A stretch of 64,000 nt of DNA from Ignavibacteria bacterium. Lineage in GTDB: Bacteria > Bacteroidota > Ignavibacteria > Tepidaquicellales > Tepidaquicellaceae. The DNA lies in contig JAIBBK010000004.1 of the NCBI GenBank assembly GCA_019694675.1, positions 1 through 64,000 on the forward strand. The letters run 5' to 3'. Below the pieces are notes generated by a model. It saw only the letters and a program-made list of their open reading frames with translations, did not search any database and had not been told where the DNA came from. Positions 35,145 through 43,459 of the stretch are shown piece after piece (the first letter of the stretch is position 1; each line of letters starts with the position of its first letter). The position numbers and the translations under genes were made by a program.

Positions 35145-36794
35145 ATGAAGCGGTCCGGAAAATACTCTTACACCGGTCTTATGATTGCATATGGTAAAAA
35201 GCCTGAGTTCAATCGCTCTTCACCGCCAACCTGCTTAGTGGTATTTTGTCTTTTATGTTTTTTCATTCCGCAAGTTCATGCATGCGACTCATGTGAGATT
35301 CAGACCATATTGCCGAAACAATTTCTAAAGGAGGACAAGGGGTTGGCGGCAATGACTCAAACTCTCAGAGCCGGTAATTCTTTTCTCTTTGAGTCTGCAG
35401 GTCTTTACTTCCGAACCGACAACTTAAATTCCGGCCGGACAAATTCAGTCAGGATCATACCTGATAAGAAGTTCTCGCCCTTGCCTCTGCAAATCCTCAA
35501 ATCAAAGACGAGCCACAAAAGCTGGGAATCCAAAAAAAGATTCGGCGTTGCTGTTTCAGAACTTGCCGTAATTCAGTTCATTCCATGGGCAAATGCTAAA
35601 TGGATCCAGAACCCGGGTTGGGCAGATGTAAATGCAGATATCTGGTGGTACAACATTGAACACGGCTGGGAGTATGACGGCGACAGTTTTGTCACAAACA
35701 ACTTTACGCACCCGTATCATGGAAATTTCTACTTTAATACTGCCAGAACCAACGGCTTTAATTTCTGGGAATCAATTCCCTTTGCATTTGGCGGCAGCCT
35801 GCTTTGGGAGTATTTTGCGGAAATTTACAGGCCTGCATTCAATGACTGGATCAATACAAGCGTCTCAGGATTCAATCTCGGTGAAATGACATACCGGGTT
35901 GCCAATCTCATTACGGACAACACAGCCCGGGGCTCCGACAGGGTTTGGCAGGAGATATTTGCAGGAATACTCAATCCTGTCAGAGTATTCAACAGGATGA
36001 TCTCCGGAGAAATATCCAGAGTTCATCCCAATTCCGATCTGCACAGGCAACCTGTAAAGCTTCATGTTGACGGCGGAATGAGAAGGATAGTCCAAAGAGG
36101 ATCTGACATTGCGGATTCAGCATCTGTTGAGGGATTGCTCGGGCTAAGACTGAATTACGGAGATGTGCTTGAATCGGATCTCAATATGCCGTTCTCAAGC
36201 TTCACACTTTGGGGTCACATATCGAACGGAACAAACTTTCTGACCGAATTGCATTCAATAGGATTACTGGCCGGCTGGAAGCTTGGAGGAAACAGATTTC
36301 ACAAGGAAGTTTTTTCTATCAACGTCTCGTATGACTTTTCTTACAATCCCGCTTTTGAATTCGGAGCACCCTCAATCACATTTAACTTCACACTTAAAAA
36401 CATGCTTGATGACAAGATCTTTGTGAGATCAGACCTTGGCCTTGTTGCGATACTATTGGGTTCAACATCAACAGAATTCTTTTACGGATATGACGGAAGG
36501 AATTACGATTTCGGCCCCGGCCCTGGCATCAGGTTATACTCGAGAGTTACTGACGGCAACTGGAATTACATTTCACTTTCATATACAGGCGCAATGATCT
36601 TCACTATGTCAGGCACTCCCGAGTCATCGCATTATCTGCATGATGCGATCATAGAAGGACAGTTGCCGGTAAGTGATCTCTTCGCAATCGGCCTTGCATT
36701 CGAGTATTACTGGAGGAACAGTTTTTATAAGCTTAATGAAGATGTCAGCAGAGGATCACCTATAGGCAGAGTGTCCTTCATAACAAGATTGTGA
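35145..36794 (+). CDS. DUF3943 domain protein
   Basis: 549 residues. A hydrophobic segment (CLVVFCLLCFFIPQVHACDSC, about 34-48) acts as signal peptide; the ATG used is the first, but Met13 is a possible later start. Residues ~125-290 match DUF3943: WWYNIEHGWEYDGDSFVTNN, FTHPYHGNFYFNTAR, GGSLLWEYFAEIYRPAFNDW, GFNLGEMTYRVAN and ILNPVRVFNRMISGE. The rest (300-549) consists of amphipathic beta strands that may form an outer-membrane barrel, ending in RVSFITRL. The family's role is unknown. It stands alone on the plus strand among minus-strand genes. Confidence 0.85.
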   Translation: MKRSGKYSYTGLMIAYGKKPEFNRSSPPTCLVVFCLLCFFIPQVHACDSCEIQTILPKQFLKEDKGLAAMTQTLRAGNSFLFESAGLYFRTDNLNSGRTNSVRIIPDKKFSPLPLQILKSKTSHKSWESKKRFGVAVSELAVIQFIPWANAKWIQNPGWADVNADIWWYNIEHGWEYDGDSFVTNNFTHPYHGNFYFNTARTNGFNFWESIPFAFGGSLLWEYFAEIYRPAFNDWINTSVSGFNLGEMTYRVANLITDNTARGSDRVWQEIFAGILNPVRVFNRMISGEISRVHPNSDLHRQPVKLHVDGGMRRIVQRGSDIADSASVEGLLGLRLNYGDVLESDLNMPFSSFTLWGHISNGTNFLTELHSIGLLAGWKLGGNRFHKEVFSINVSYDFSYNPAFEFGAPSITFNFTLKNMLDDKIFVRSDLGLVAILLGSTSTEFFYGYDGRNYDFGPGPGIRLYSRVTDGNWNYISLSYTGAMIFTMSGTPESSHYLHDAIIEGQLPVSDLFAIGLAFEYYWRNSFYKLNEDVSRGSPIGRVSFITRL

Positions 36795-37371
36795 CATCCG
36801 CAATATCAAAGATGTATGTGCAGATGCCTGCTCATGGCGAGAATGATATTTCGTTTCTGTTATGCAGTCATTTTCTTTTGTCCATAACAAAAGAAAGAAT
36901 TATGATCGTCCCGGAGCAAACAGCAGGGATACCATCATTCCCGAAGCACCTGATTCTCTGTTTGTCTTTCAGTGCAATGTACATTAGCGTTCAATAATTT
37001 CTTCCTTGGAGTTTCAAGCAATCCGGATCCTTTGTATGAGGTTGATCCATTCTTTGATCAGCATCAAGGCACCGGCACTCCGTCAAATACAAATATCCAT
37101 TCAACGATGCTGTGATCATTTCTTCAGAGATACCGGTCCTTCAATGAACAAACTGTTTAAATGATCCAGTTGACGATCAGCGTATATTGACTTTGACTCT
37201 TTCATCTTACACACTGTTATAAGACAATCGATCAAACAATGAATCGAACACCATCTGCCATAAAACAGTATCCGTTGTTCATTATGGTTTTAGCTGCTTC
37301 AACAAGTTTGCCTTACCAGGATGAAACAAAGTTGATTATGAGTATTTTCAATTGTAACTGATCACTTCTTG
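36795..37371. other. Intergenic region, no gene seen
   Basis: Between convergent genes. No convincing frame, tRNA or element. The fragment GACGATCAGCGTATATTGACT near 37174 resembles the 3' end of the PorV/PorQ-like gene at 38173 (GATGATCAGCGTATAAAC), so a short gene remnant may lie here. Confidence 0.4.
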
Positions 37372-37947
37372 TCAATACTCTTTCTTATTTGCCTTAATGA
37401 TTCTGACAAGTTCATCCTTCTTGTTTTTAAGAACTTTGTTCAGATAGTATGTTTCATCTGCATTAGGTGCAGCATTTCCTCCAATTATGCCTCCGGCAAT
37501 TGTAGTTAGAAGTGCCACACCAACGCCTGCCATACCTGCCTCGGCGGATTCTAAAGTACTTCCTTCACTCGTCGAACCGATTGCGTATCCCATAAGACTT
37601 CCCACAAGTGCTCCGCCAACTATTCCTGCTGTAATCCAAAGCCCTGTGTTGCCCTTCCTTTTGAATGTCAGCCTTTCAATGTCGGAGATGTTGAGATCCA
37701 ATGAACTATTGTTAACATTTCCAAATCTGACTGTGCTGTCATTCAAAAATGTAATTCTTTCAAATCCGCCTTTCTCAACTTTGAGACGTACACCGGGACT
37801 CCCGGTTTGATTTTTTGACGTATCATCGTAATACCTCAGCAAGAACTGCTTTGTGATGAATGGTCCCTCATAATTCTCCTGTGGGTAAACTGTCAGAACG
37901 CTTGAAGTGAGAATCAAAAAAACTGAAACCCAAATTGTATTCTTCAT
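37372..37947 (-). CDS. Small secreted protein with glycine-zipper tail (repeat family)
   Basis: 191 residues, ATG preceded by AGGAG. The signal peptide is WVSVFLILTSSVLTVYPQ; there is no lipobox Cys. A beta domain (VRLKVEKGGFERITFLNDST ... LDLNISDIERLTFKRKGN) is followed by two glycine-rich hydrophobic segments (GLWITAGIVGGALVGSLMGY and VGVALLTTIAGGIIGGNA), glycine-zipper-like. The D-I-x-x-(L/V) strand before the tail links it to the small lipoproteins at 33687, 48309 and 49253. Function unknown; membrane insertion is probable. Confidence 0.7.
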   Translation of the reverse strand: MKNTIWVSVFLILTSSVLTVYPQENYEGPFITKQFLLRYYDDTSKNQTGSPGVRLKVEKGGFERITFLNDSTVRFGNVNNSSLDLNISDIERLTFKRKGNTGLWITAGIVGGALVGSLMGYAIGSTSEGSTLESAEAGMAGVGVALLTTIAGGIIGGNAAPNADETYYLNKVLKNKKDELVRIIKANKKEY

Positions 37948-38172
37948 AATTCTACTTAACTCCTTTTAATTTCAAAACTATCAATAATGCTCTTCCCAAT
38001 TGTCACAGATATGTAAATTGCAGATACAACTCTCTTTCTATTGTTGCTGTTACAACGCGTCCGCAAGATAGATCAAACTCAATCCTGCTGAACTTGCAGA
38101 ATCATGCCATGTTACGCTGAAGCAATGGAAATGCACCGGCCATACGCAATGTGTTAGTTGCATAAGAGCGAT

Positions 38173-39318
38173 TTAGAATATCCAGTTGATGATCAGCGTA
38201 TAAACCTGAAAATTCTTCCAGTCATCTTTCTTCTCATTGAGAGGCGGCTGTTTCAGACTGACAAAGTCGAACTTAATCTCTAACGGAGTCTTTGAATCCG
38301 TCAGTTGTCTGACAGGAATATTCACTCCGAATCCGTATGTGAATTCATTTGTGCTGAAACCTTCCTCCCTGATACCGTTGATCAGAGTATCGTAAGTCGC
38401 ATTCCGGTTGTCGGTAGTGAAGTATCCTGCCCGAAGCGACACGATCTCGAGAAAAGTGAATTCGAGCCCTCCGTGAAATCCGCTGTAGTATTTTGAATTG
38501 AAGAGGTCTTCATATTCCAGATTCACAAGAAAGTTGTACGACTTCAGCTTTGATGATATTGACCTGTCATCAAGTGACAGTTCATAAGCTGCACCCAGTC
38601 TTAATATTACCGGCAAGGGGTCCGCCTGTGATTCATCAACAGTTGAGTACTCCGCAAAATTGACATTAACAAGGCTTGAGCCAAGATTCACCTTGTGATC
38701 CATCCCTTTGGATTTCAGGTCAAATGATTTTATGACTCCAAGGTCAAAATAGAAGATGTCTTTACTTCCCCCTGAGCCTTGTTCATTGCCTACGGTTAAA
38801 TTATTCTCCATTCCGGTAAAGACATGCAGGAGATTTAGATTTGTTCCGGCGAACAGGCCCTTCATTACTTCCGCTGAATAACTCAGCCGGTAAGTTGTGA
38901 GGTCGGGATCATATGTCTCAGTGCGTACATAATTTCCGTACTCATCGGTGATAACAATGTCATCATCAATTCCATAGTCAAAATAATCGCGGCTGAGTCC
39001 AGCAGTTCCATACTTTCCAAAGTTGTAAGAAGCGCTGAAGTAGTTGTAGCTTGCATCATCCAGATTATAATACGGTTTTGCATAGCTCCCGGTAAGATTC
39101 AATCCTTTTGTTCCCGCCATTCCTGCAGGGTTCCAGTAATAAGACAGGGCATCACCTGTTACGGCCGAAAGCCCTCTTCCCATAGCTTCGGCTCTTGCGC
39201 TTGGCTGTCTGCCGAAGTAAAGCTCCCGAAATTGTCCATTGTAATTCTGTGACAGAGAATCTGATACAGATGAGGCCAGCAAAGTAAGAAGCGTCACCAA
39301 GCAATAGAGTTGTTTCAT
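38173..39318 (-). CDS. PorV/PorQ-family outer-membrane protein, paralog 1
   Basis: 381 residues; ATG preceded by GGAGG. After a signal peptide comes the family signature GRQPSARAEAMGRG ... YYWNPAGMAG (about 38-70), as in PorV/PorQ (consensus ARAxxMGxA ... NPA). The rest is a FadL-like barrel of alternating strands ending in IINWIF with terminal Phe. PorV delivers T9SS cargo to the PorU sortase; paralogs may be substrate adaptors. Two more paralogs lie at 41217 and 42335, with a radical SAM gene between. Confidence 0.85.
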   Translation of the reverse strand: MKQLYCLVTLLTLLASSVSDSLSQNYNGQFRELYFGRQPSARAEAMGRGLSAVTGDALSYYWNPAGMAGTKGLNLTGSYAKPYYNLDDASYNYFSASYNFGKYGTAGLSRDYFDYGIDDDIVITDEYGNYVRTETYDPDLTTYRLSYSAEVMKGLFAGTNLNLLHVFTGMENNLTVGNEQGSGGSKDIFYFDLGVIKSFDLKSKGMDHKVNLGSSLVNVNFAEYSTVDESQADPLPVILRLGAAYELSLDDRSISSKLKSYNFLVNLEYEDLFNSKYYSGFHGGLEFTFLEIVSLRAGYFTTDNRNATYDTLINGIREEGFSTNEFTYGFGVNIPVRQLTDSKTPLEIKFDFVSLKQPPLNEKKDDWKNFQVYTLIINWIF

Positions 39319-39484
39319 TTTTTCATCCTCCGAATTAAAGTTGAAGCAAATGTTTGTTGCGAGTTAATGTAACTGTCAGATCAATTGATTTGAAACTCTT
39401 CACTTCTTCTCAAGCAACTGCGCTTTACATTATCATTGCGTTGTGTCCCATCTTAAGAGCGAGATCCATTGCAGACAGGACATT

Positions 39485-40810
39485 TCACAGTGCATGTTTT
39501 CGTTTCATGTCCAGGTATTCCCGCCTGAATACAATGTTCATCCCGAGCAAAAATGCCATCATGAAAGGATGTATACTCAAAGACCTTCTTATGATCTGAG
39601 AATACCCGGCAAGTTTGCCGTACAACTCCATGAACCCGTTCTCGCATTCTTTGGCTGTCATTAGTTTGGGAACAAAGAAACAGGTGTTGCAGGCAGCATT
39701 GTAAAAGCTGTTGTTCTTCAGCAGTTCCTGCTCTTCATCAAACAGTATCCTGTTATCCTGCTTCAGCTTCCGGTAAACCCTTGTTCCCGGCACGGGGATG
39801 AGAATGTTCAAAATGGGTATTGATATGTTTCCCGAACTGATAAAGTCGTAAAGATGCCGCGGCGTTTCCTTCGTATCATTGTCGAGTCCGAACATGAAAT
39901 ATCCCGCGACCTTGATACCGCTCCTGTTAATGTTCCTGAGTCTTTCTTTGTAGCTCTGCACCTTATATGACTTATTGACTCCTGCAAGATTTTCCTGGTT
40001 GAGCGTTTCCATTCCAATGAACAGCAGTCTGCATCCGGCTTTGTACAGAAGGTGAAGAACCTCAAGGTCATCGCCAATATCAACAGTAACCTGAGCGCCC
40101 CATTTGAGCTTGATCTTGTTATCGATCATTGCCTTCAGAAGCTGTACAAGGTATTTGCGGTTGTTGTAAATGTTGTTGTCAACAAATCCTGCTTTCCCGG
40201 ATATTTTACTGATGCTCTTAAGATCTTCTATAACAAACTCAATTTTTCGCAGCTTGTAATGTCCTCTGTAAACTGCGGCAGTGCAGCAGAAGTCACAATC
40301 ATTGACACAACCTATACTGCTCAGTACCGGCATGAAGGTAATTTTTTTGTCTGCCAAAATGGAATAGTCAAACGGAAAATTGATATCGATTCCGAGATGA
40401 TATTCCCGTGCCAACTGATTGTTTTCGACATCAGCCAGGATCTTCTTCATATCATTTGGTCCGGGATTGCCATGAATGACGGAATCGCAGACATCAGTCA
40501 GGAGATATGAGCTGAAGTGCGCCTGATATCCTCCGAATATGACAGTCTTATTCCTTCGTTTGAACTCCCGTGCTATTTCAATTCCCTGTGCGATATCATA
40601 ACCCATTGAAGTAACTGCAATCACAGAGGCATCCGTATCGTAATCAATATCATCGAAGTACTGAAGAACAACTTTCTTTTCCCAATCATGAGGCGTAGCA
40701 GCACTCAATGCGGGCATTGCAAGAGAATGAACATAAATGCTGTCGCCTTTGAGCAATACACCGTCTGAAGTTTTGTACGTGGGCTGTATGTAGTAAATTT
40801 TCTTCTTCAT
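39485..40810 (-). CDS. B12-binding-type radical SAM protein
   Basis: I choose the ATG at 40810 (MKKKIYYIQPTYKT), preceded by GAGGG; further upstream open frame belongs to the leader. 441 residues. The N-terminal ~150 residues have a Rossmann-like cobalamin-binding layout (VIAVTSMGYDIAQGIEIARE, KTVIFGGYQAHFSS), though the DxHxxG cobalamin His motif is not obvious. The radical SAM core has C-x3-C-x2-C in GCVNDCDFC, GFVDNNIYNN, GAQVTVDI and MFGLDNDT. Such enzymes methylate or rearrange unactivated carbons. Substrate unknown. It lies between PorV/PorQ-like genes, and its leader is nearly the same as that of the lipoprotein gene at 48309. Confidence 0.88.
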   Translation of the reverse strand: MKKKIYYIQPTYKTSDGVLLKGDSIYVHSLAMPALSAATPHDWEKKVVLQYFDDIDYDTDASVIAVTSMGYDIAQGIEIAREFKRRNKTVIFGGYQAHFSSYLLTDVCDSVIHGNPGPNDMKKILADVENNQLAREYHLGIDINFPFDYSILADKKITFMPVLSSIGCVNDCDFCCTAAVYRGHYKLRKIEFVIEDLKSISKISGKAGFVDNNIYNNRKYLVQLLKAMIDNKIKLKWGAQVTVDIGDDLEVLHLLYKAGCRLLFIGMETLNQENLAGVNKSYKVQSYKERLRNINRSGIKVAGYFMFGLDNDTKETPRHLYDFISSGNISIPILNILIPVPGTRVYRKLKQDNRILFDEEQELLKNNSFYNAACNTCFFVPKLMTAKECENGFMELYGKLAGYSQIIRRSLSIHPFMMAFLLGMNIVFRREYLDMKRKHAL

Positions 40811-41085
40811 TTTGATACCCTCATTCTTAAAGTTTAAAGAACACTGAACATTCCTGCCTGAGGCAGGGATCATTTAAACATGAACATAATCTTTACATCC
40901 TTAAAGCTCCCGGTCGTCGGCAGCAATAGTGAGCAATGCTCGACAATCCGCAAGGTCGTTCAAAGGAGAAAGGATATCCGGTAATAGCACAATAAGTTGT
41001 TTCCATGGTCTTTCATTTAGGGTTAGGATCCTCATCTTACTGAATCTCTTCTTTGTGTTGGTGCATAAAATTAGAATCTATCCTA
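40811..41085 (-). promoter_or_regulatory. Duplicated leader/promoter region A
   Basis: This upstream region of the radical SAM gene aligns to 48690-48990 upstream of a lipoprotein gene. Near the starts both have ctcattctta(a/t)agtt(t/g)aa(a)gaaca(c/t)tgaa and CCTGAGGCAGG ... GATCATTT. Farther up, 40997-41060 and 48900-48963 are identical but for one base over 64 nt. Such conservation outside genes suggests a shared regulatory sequence or a recent duplication. Confidence 0.75.
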
Positions 41086-41216
41086 ATTCCCTTTGTCACA
41101 CTTTTGTAAATAATACAAATGTGATTTTCCCGGGATTGGCGGCTTGAAACTGAAATTTCCTGAACTCAGTCCATTTCATCCATCTTTCTCCAAACAGATT
41201 GATTCTGACATGTTCC

Positions 41217-42281
41217 TCAAAATATGATCCCGATTTGAACTGAGATCATCCCTGCTGCACCCCATGATATCTGTTTCTTCTGAAGTGGCGGCTGTTCCGT
41301 TAGCGATGCATCAATGCCGACACTCATAGGAAACTTTGCATAAGGCACTTTTTCAATCCGGATTCCGAATCCGTATGTGAATTGGCTCACACTTGTATTG
41401 CAATCCTCGCAATCCCTCAGATCCTGAGCGAAGTATCCTGCTCTCAGAACGAGCCATTCAAAAAAAGTAAGTTCAAGACCGGAGCGTATGGCCTCATAGT
41501 AATCAGAGTTCAGATTGTCCTCATACTCAAGCGTCAGTCCTGCCTGAATTTTGAAGTTCTCCGTGAAATTGTAATTTGCGCCCATACGAAGAATTGACGG
41601 CAGGCCTATCGGCGAGGGCAATGCAGATGATTCATACGGGAATACAAAGATGTTCGACAGGCTGAGCCCGAGATTAAGCTGATGAAAATTCTTGTCTGAG
41701 TGAAAATTGAATGACTTAAGCAGTCCTACATCAAACCCCGTTCCGAAATCATCAACCTCCTTCTGCATGCCGTTTGCCATGACCGGGCTGTATGAGAAGA
41801 CCGGTTGCAGGAAAGTAATGCCGATCCCCCAGTAGAGACCTTCCGTTACAGGCCTCGCATAATAGATCCTGTCATATGATGTTTTCAGTGCAGTAAGCTC
41901 ATGAACCGAAGGAATTATGCCGCTTGAATCCACCCAACCCGGATCGATTTCCTCAATTATAAGCCCGAAAGTTCCGGTGTTGCCAAAACTGTAAGCAACG
42001 CTGAGATAGTCAAATTTTGCTCCGGGGTTCGCGTAGTAATCTGAGGAATGCGCTAAAGCAGCAAAGCCGCCGTAAAGTATTCCAAGCGATGCAGGATTTG
42101 CATTATGACTGAATGCATCGCCTATCAATGAAACTCCGCATCTGCCGAGGGCTTCTGACCGTGCGCCCGGATACCTGCCGTAAAATGATTCAAAGAATGC
42201 TCCGTTGTACGATTGCGAGATCGAGCGGTCCGAGATCATCGTGAAGGCTATTATCAGTAAAAGTCCGCTATATCTTTTCAT
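41217..42281 (-). CDS. PorV/PorQ-family outer-membrane protein, paralog 2
   Basis: 354 residues. Signal peptide YSGLLLIIAFTMISDRSISQ. Family signature YGRYPGARSEALGRCGVSL then NANPASLG. Beta-barrel strands follow, with FFEWLVLRAGYFAQD and FTYGFGIRI shared with the other two paralogs; the C-terminus is IGIIF (terminal Phe). About 30-35% similar by eye to paralog 1. Probable outer-membrane T9SS-associated or lipid-transport barrel. Confidence 0.83.
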   Translation of the reverse strand: MKRYSGLLLIIAFTMISDRSISQSYNGAFFESFYGRYPGARSEALGRCGVSLIGDAFSHNANPASLGILYGGFAALAHSSDYYANPGAKFDYLSVAYSFGNTGTFGLIIEEIDPGWVDSSGIIPSVHELTALKTSYDRIYYARPVTEGLYWGIGITFLQPVFSYSPVMANGMQKEVDDFGTGFDVGLLKSFNFHSDKNFHQLNLGLSLSNIFVFPYESSALPSPIGLPSILRMGANYNFTENFKIQAGLTLEYEDNLNSDYYEAIRSGLELTFFEWLVLRAGYFAQDLRDCEDCNTSVSQFTYGFGIRIEKVPYAKFPMSVGIDASLTEQPPLQKKQISWGAAGMISVQIGIIF

Positions 42282-42334
42282 GACAGATACCCTTTCATTT
42301 ATTCAGATCATCCAGATCAAATATTGCTTTGGCA

Positions 42335-43333
42335 TCAATACCAGTATGTGAATCTCAGAGAATACTGATCATACTTGTCAGCCCCGCTTGTATATGGATC
42401 AAATGAAGGAAGATTCAGCCGTGAGTAGTCAAATATGAATGCGAATTTCGGCTCCATGCCTCTTTCCATGCCGCTGAAGTATCCCGGAAGGAGAATGTTT
42501 ACGCCGACGCCGTAAGTGAACGCCGTATGTGTTTTCTTTCCCGGAACATCCTGCGCAAAGAAACCCGCTCGGAGAAACAGAAGGGGGTCAAGTCCGAATT
42601 CAAGTCCGGAATGAAAGGACTGATAATCCTTTGAATTGAGAACGTCTTCATACTCAACACTTACTATTCCCTTGAAGTACTCCCAGAACATTCTGCTGTA
42701 AGATGTTCCTGCTCTCAGTATCACAGGAAGTTTTTCCGTTTCATTTCCATCTGATGATTCATAGCCTGCCGAATTCAGATTGACGAGGCTTGTTCCCAGG
42801 ACTATTTCATCATGACTGCCGGATTCATCGAATCTGAATCTCTTCATTGCGCCGATATCAAAATACAAGACTGTACCTCCGATTGTATTCCATATACTGC
42901 CGTTGATACGATTTTTGTCGGCATTAAAAATATTTACACTGACACCGGCATTCAGATCTTTGACAATTTGAGATGCGGCTGTTACTCTTATATTGTTCAC
43001 GCCGATGCTCTGGTCATAGCTCAGGCCTGCACCGAAAGTTTCTCTTACGCCGAATACTATGCATCCCATGACGTTGGGTGCTTCAGTGCCCTTTACCGCC
43101 GCACCTCCGTCAATGTTGAGCCCCTTCACTCCGGACAGGCCGGCCGGATTGTAAAAATAGCCGGTGGGGTCGCCCGGTACGGATGCCAGGCTTCTTCCCA
43201 TTGCCTCTGCCCTTGCGCTCGGCTGAGGCCCGAAGAACAGTCCGCTGAACTCTCCGTTGTATGCCTGCGCGAATGTGTTCCCTCTGATAAAACAGATAAT
43301 GAGTATCAGCACAGTATCTATGGTGCGTTTCAT
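42335..43333 (-). CDS. PorV/PorQ-family outer-membrane protein, paralog 3
   Basis: 332 residues, ATG preceded by AAGGAA. The signal peptide ends near FIRGNTFAQ. Signature FGPQPSARAEAMGRSLASV then YFYNPAGLSG, closest to paralog 1. The FLRAGFFAQDV and FTYGVGVNI strands recur, and the protein ends LRFTYWY. Its distance to paralog 2 is 53 bp, so the two are probably co-transcribed. The three likely arose by local duplication. Confidence 0.85.
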   Translation of the reverse strand: MKRTIDTVLILIICFIRGNTFAQAYNGEFSGLFFGPQPSARAEAMGRSLASVPGDPTGYFYNPAGLSGVKGLNIDGGAAVKGTEAPNVMGCIVFGVRETFGAGLSYDQSIGVNNIRVTAASQIVKDLNAGVSVNIFNADKNRINGSIWNTIGGTVLYFDIGAMKRFRFDESGSHDEIVLGTSLVNLNSAGYESSDGNETEKLPVILRAGTSYSRMFWEYFKGIVSVEYEDVLNSKDYQSFHSGLEFGLDPLLFLRAGFFAQDVPGKKTHTAFTYGVGVNILLPGYFSGMERGMEPKFAFIFDYSRLNLPSFDPYTSGADKYDQYSLRFTYWY

Positions 43334-43459
43334 GATGTCTTTTTCCTTTCAAAATTTAGAGCATAATTTGAATAAAAGGTGCTGGTCAATTTGTTGTCTC
43401 ATTTGAGTTTCAGTTCACATGTCAGGTTTCGACGCTGATGATTGCAGAGCGATTTCTTC

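Noticed and set aside
36791-36997. A 68-codon frame overlapping the stop of the DUF3943 gene
   Set aside because: Only support is a GTGA overlap; composition is not protein-like and no family is seen.
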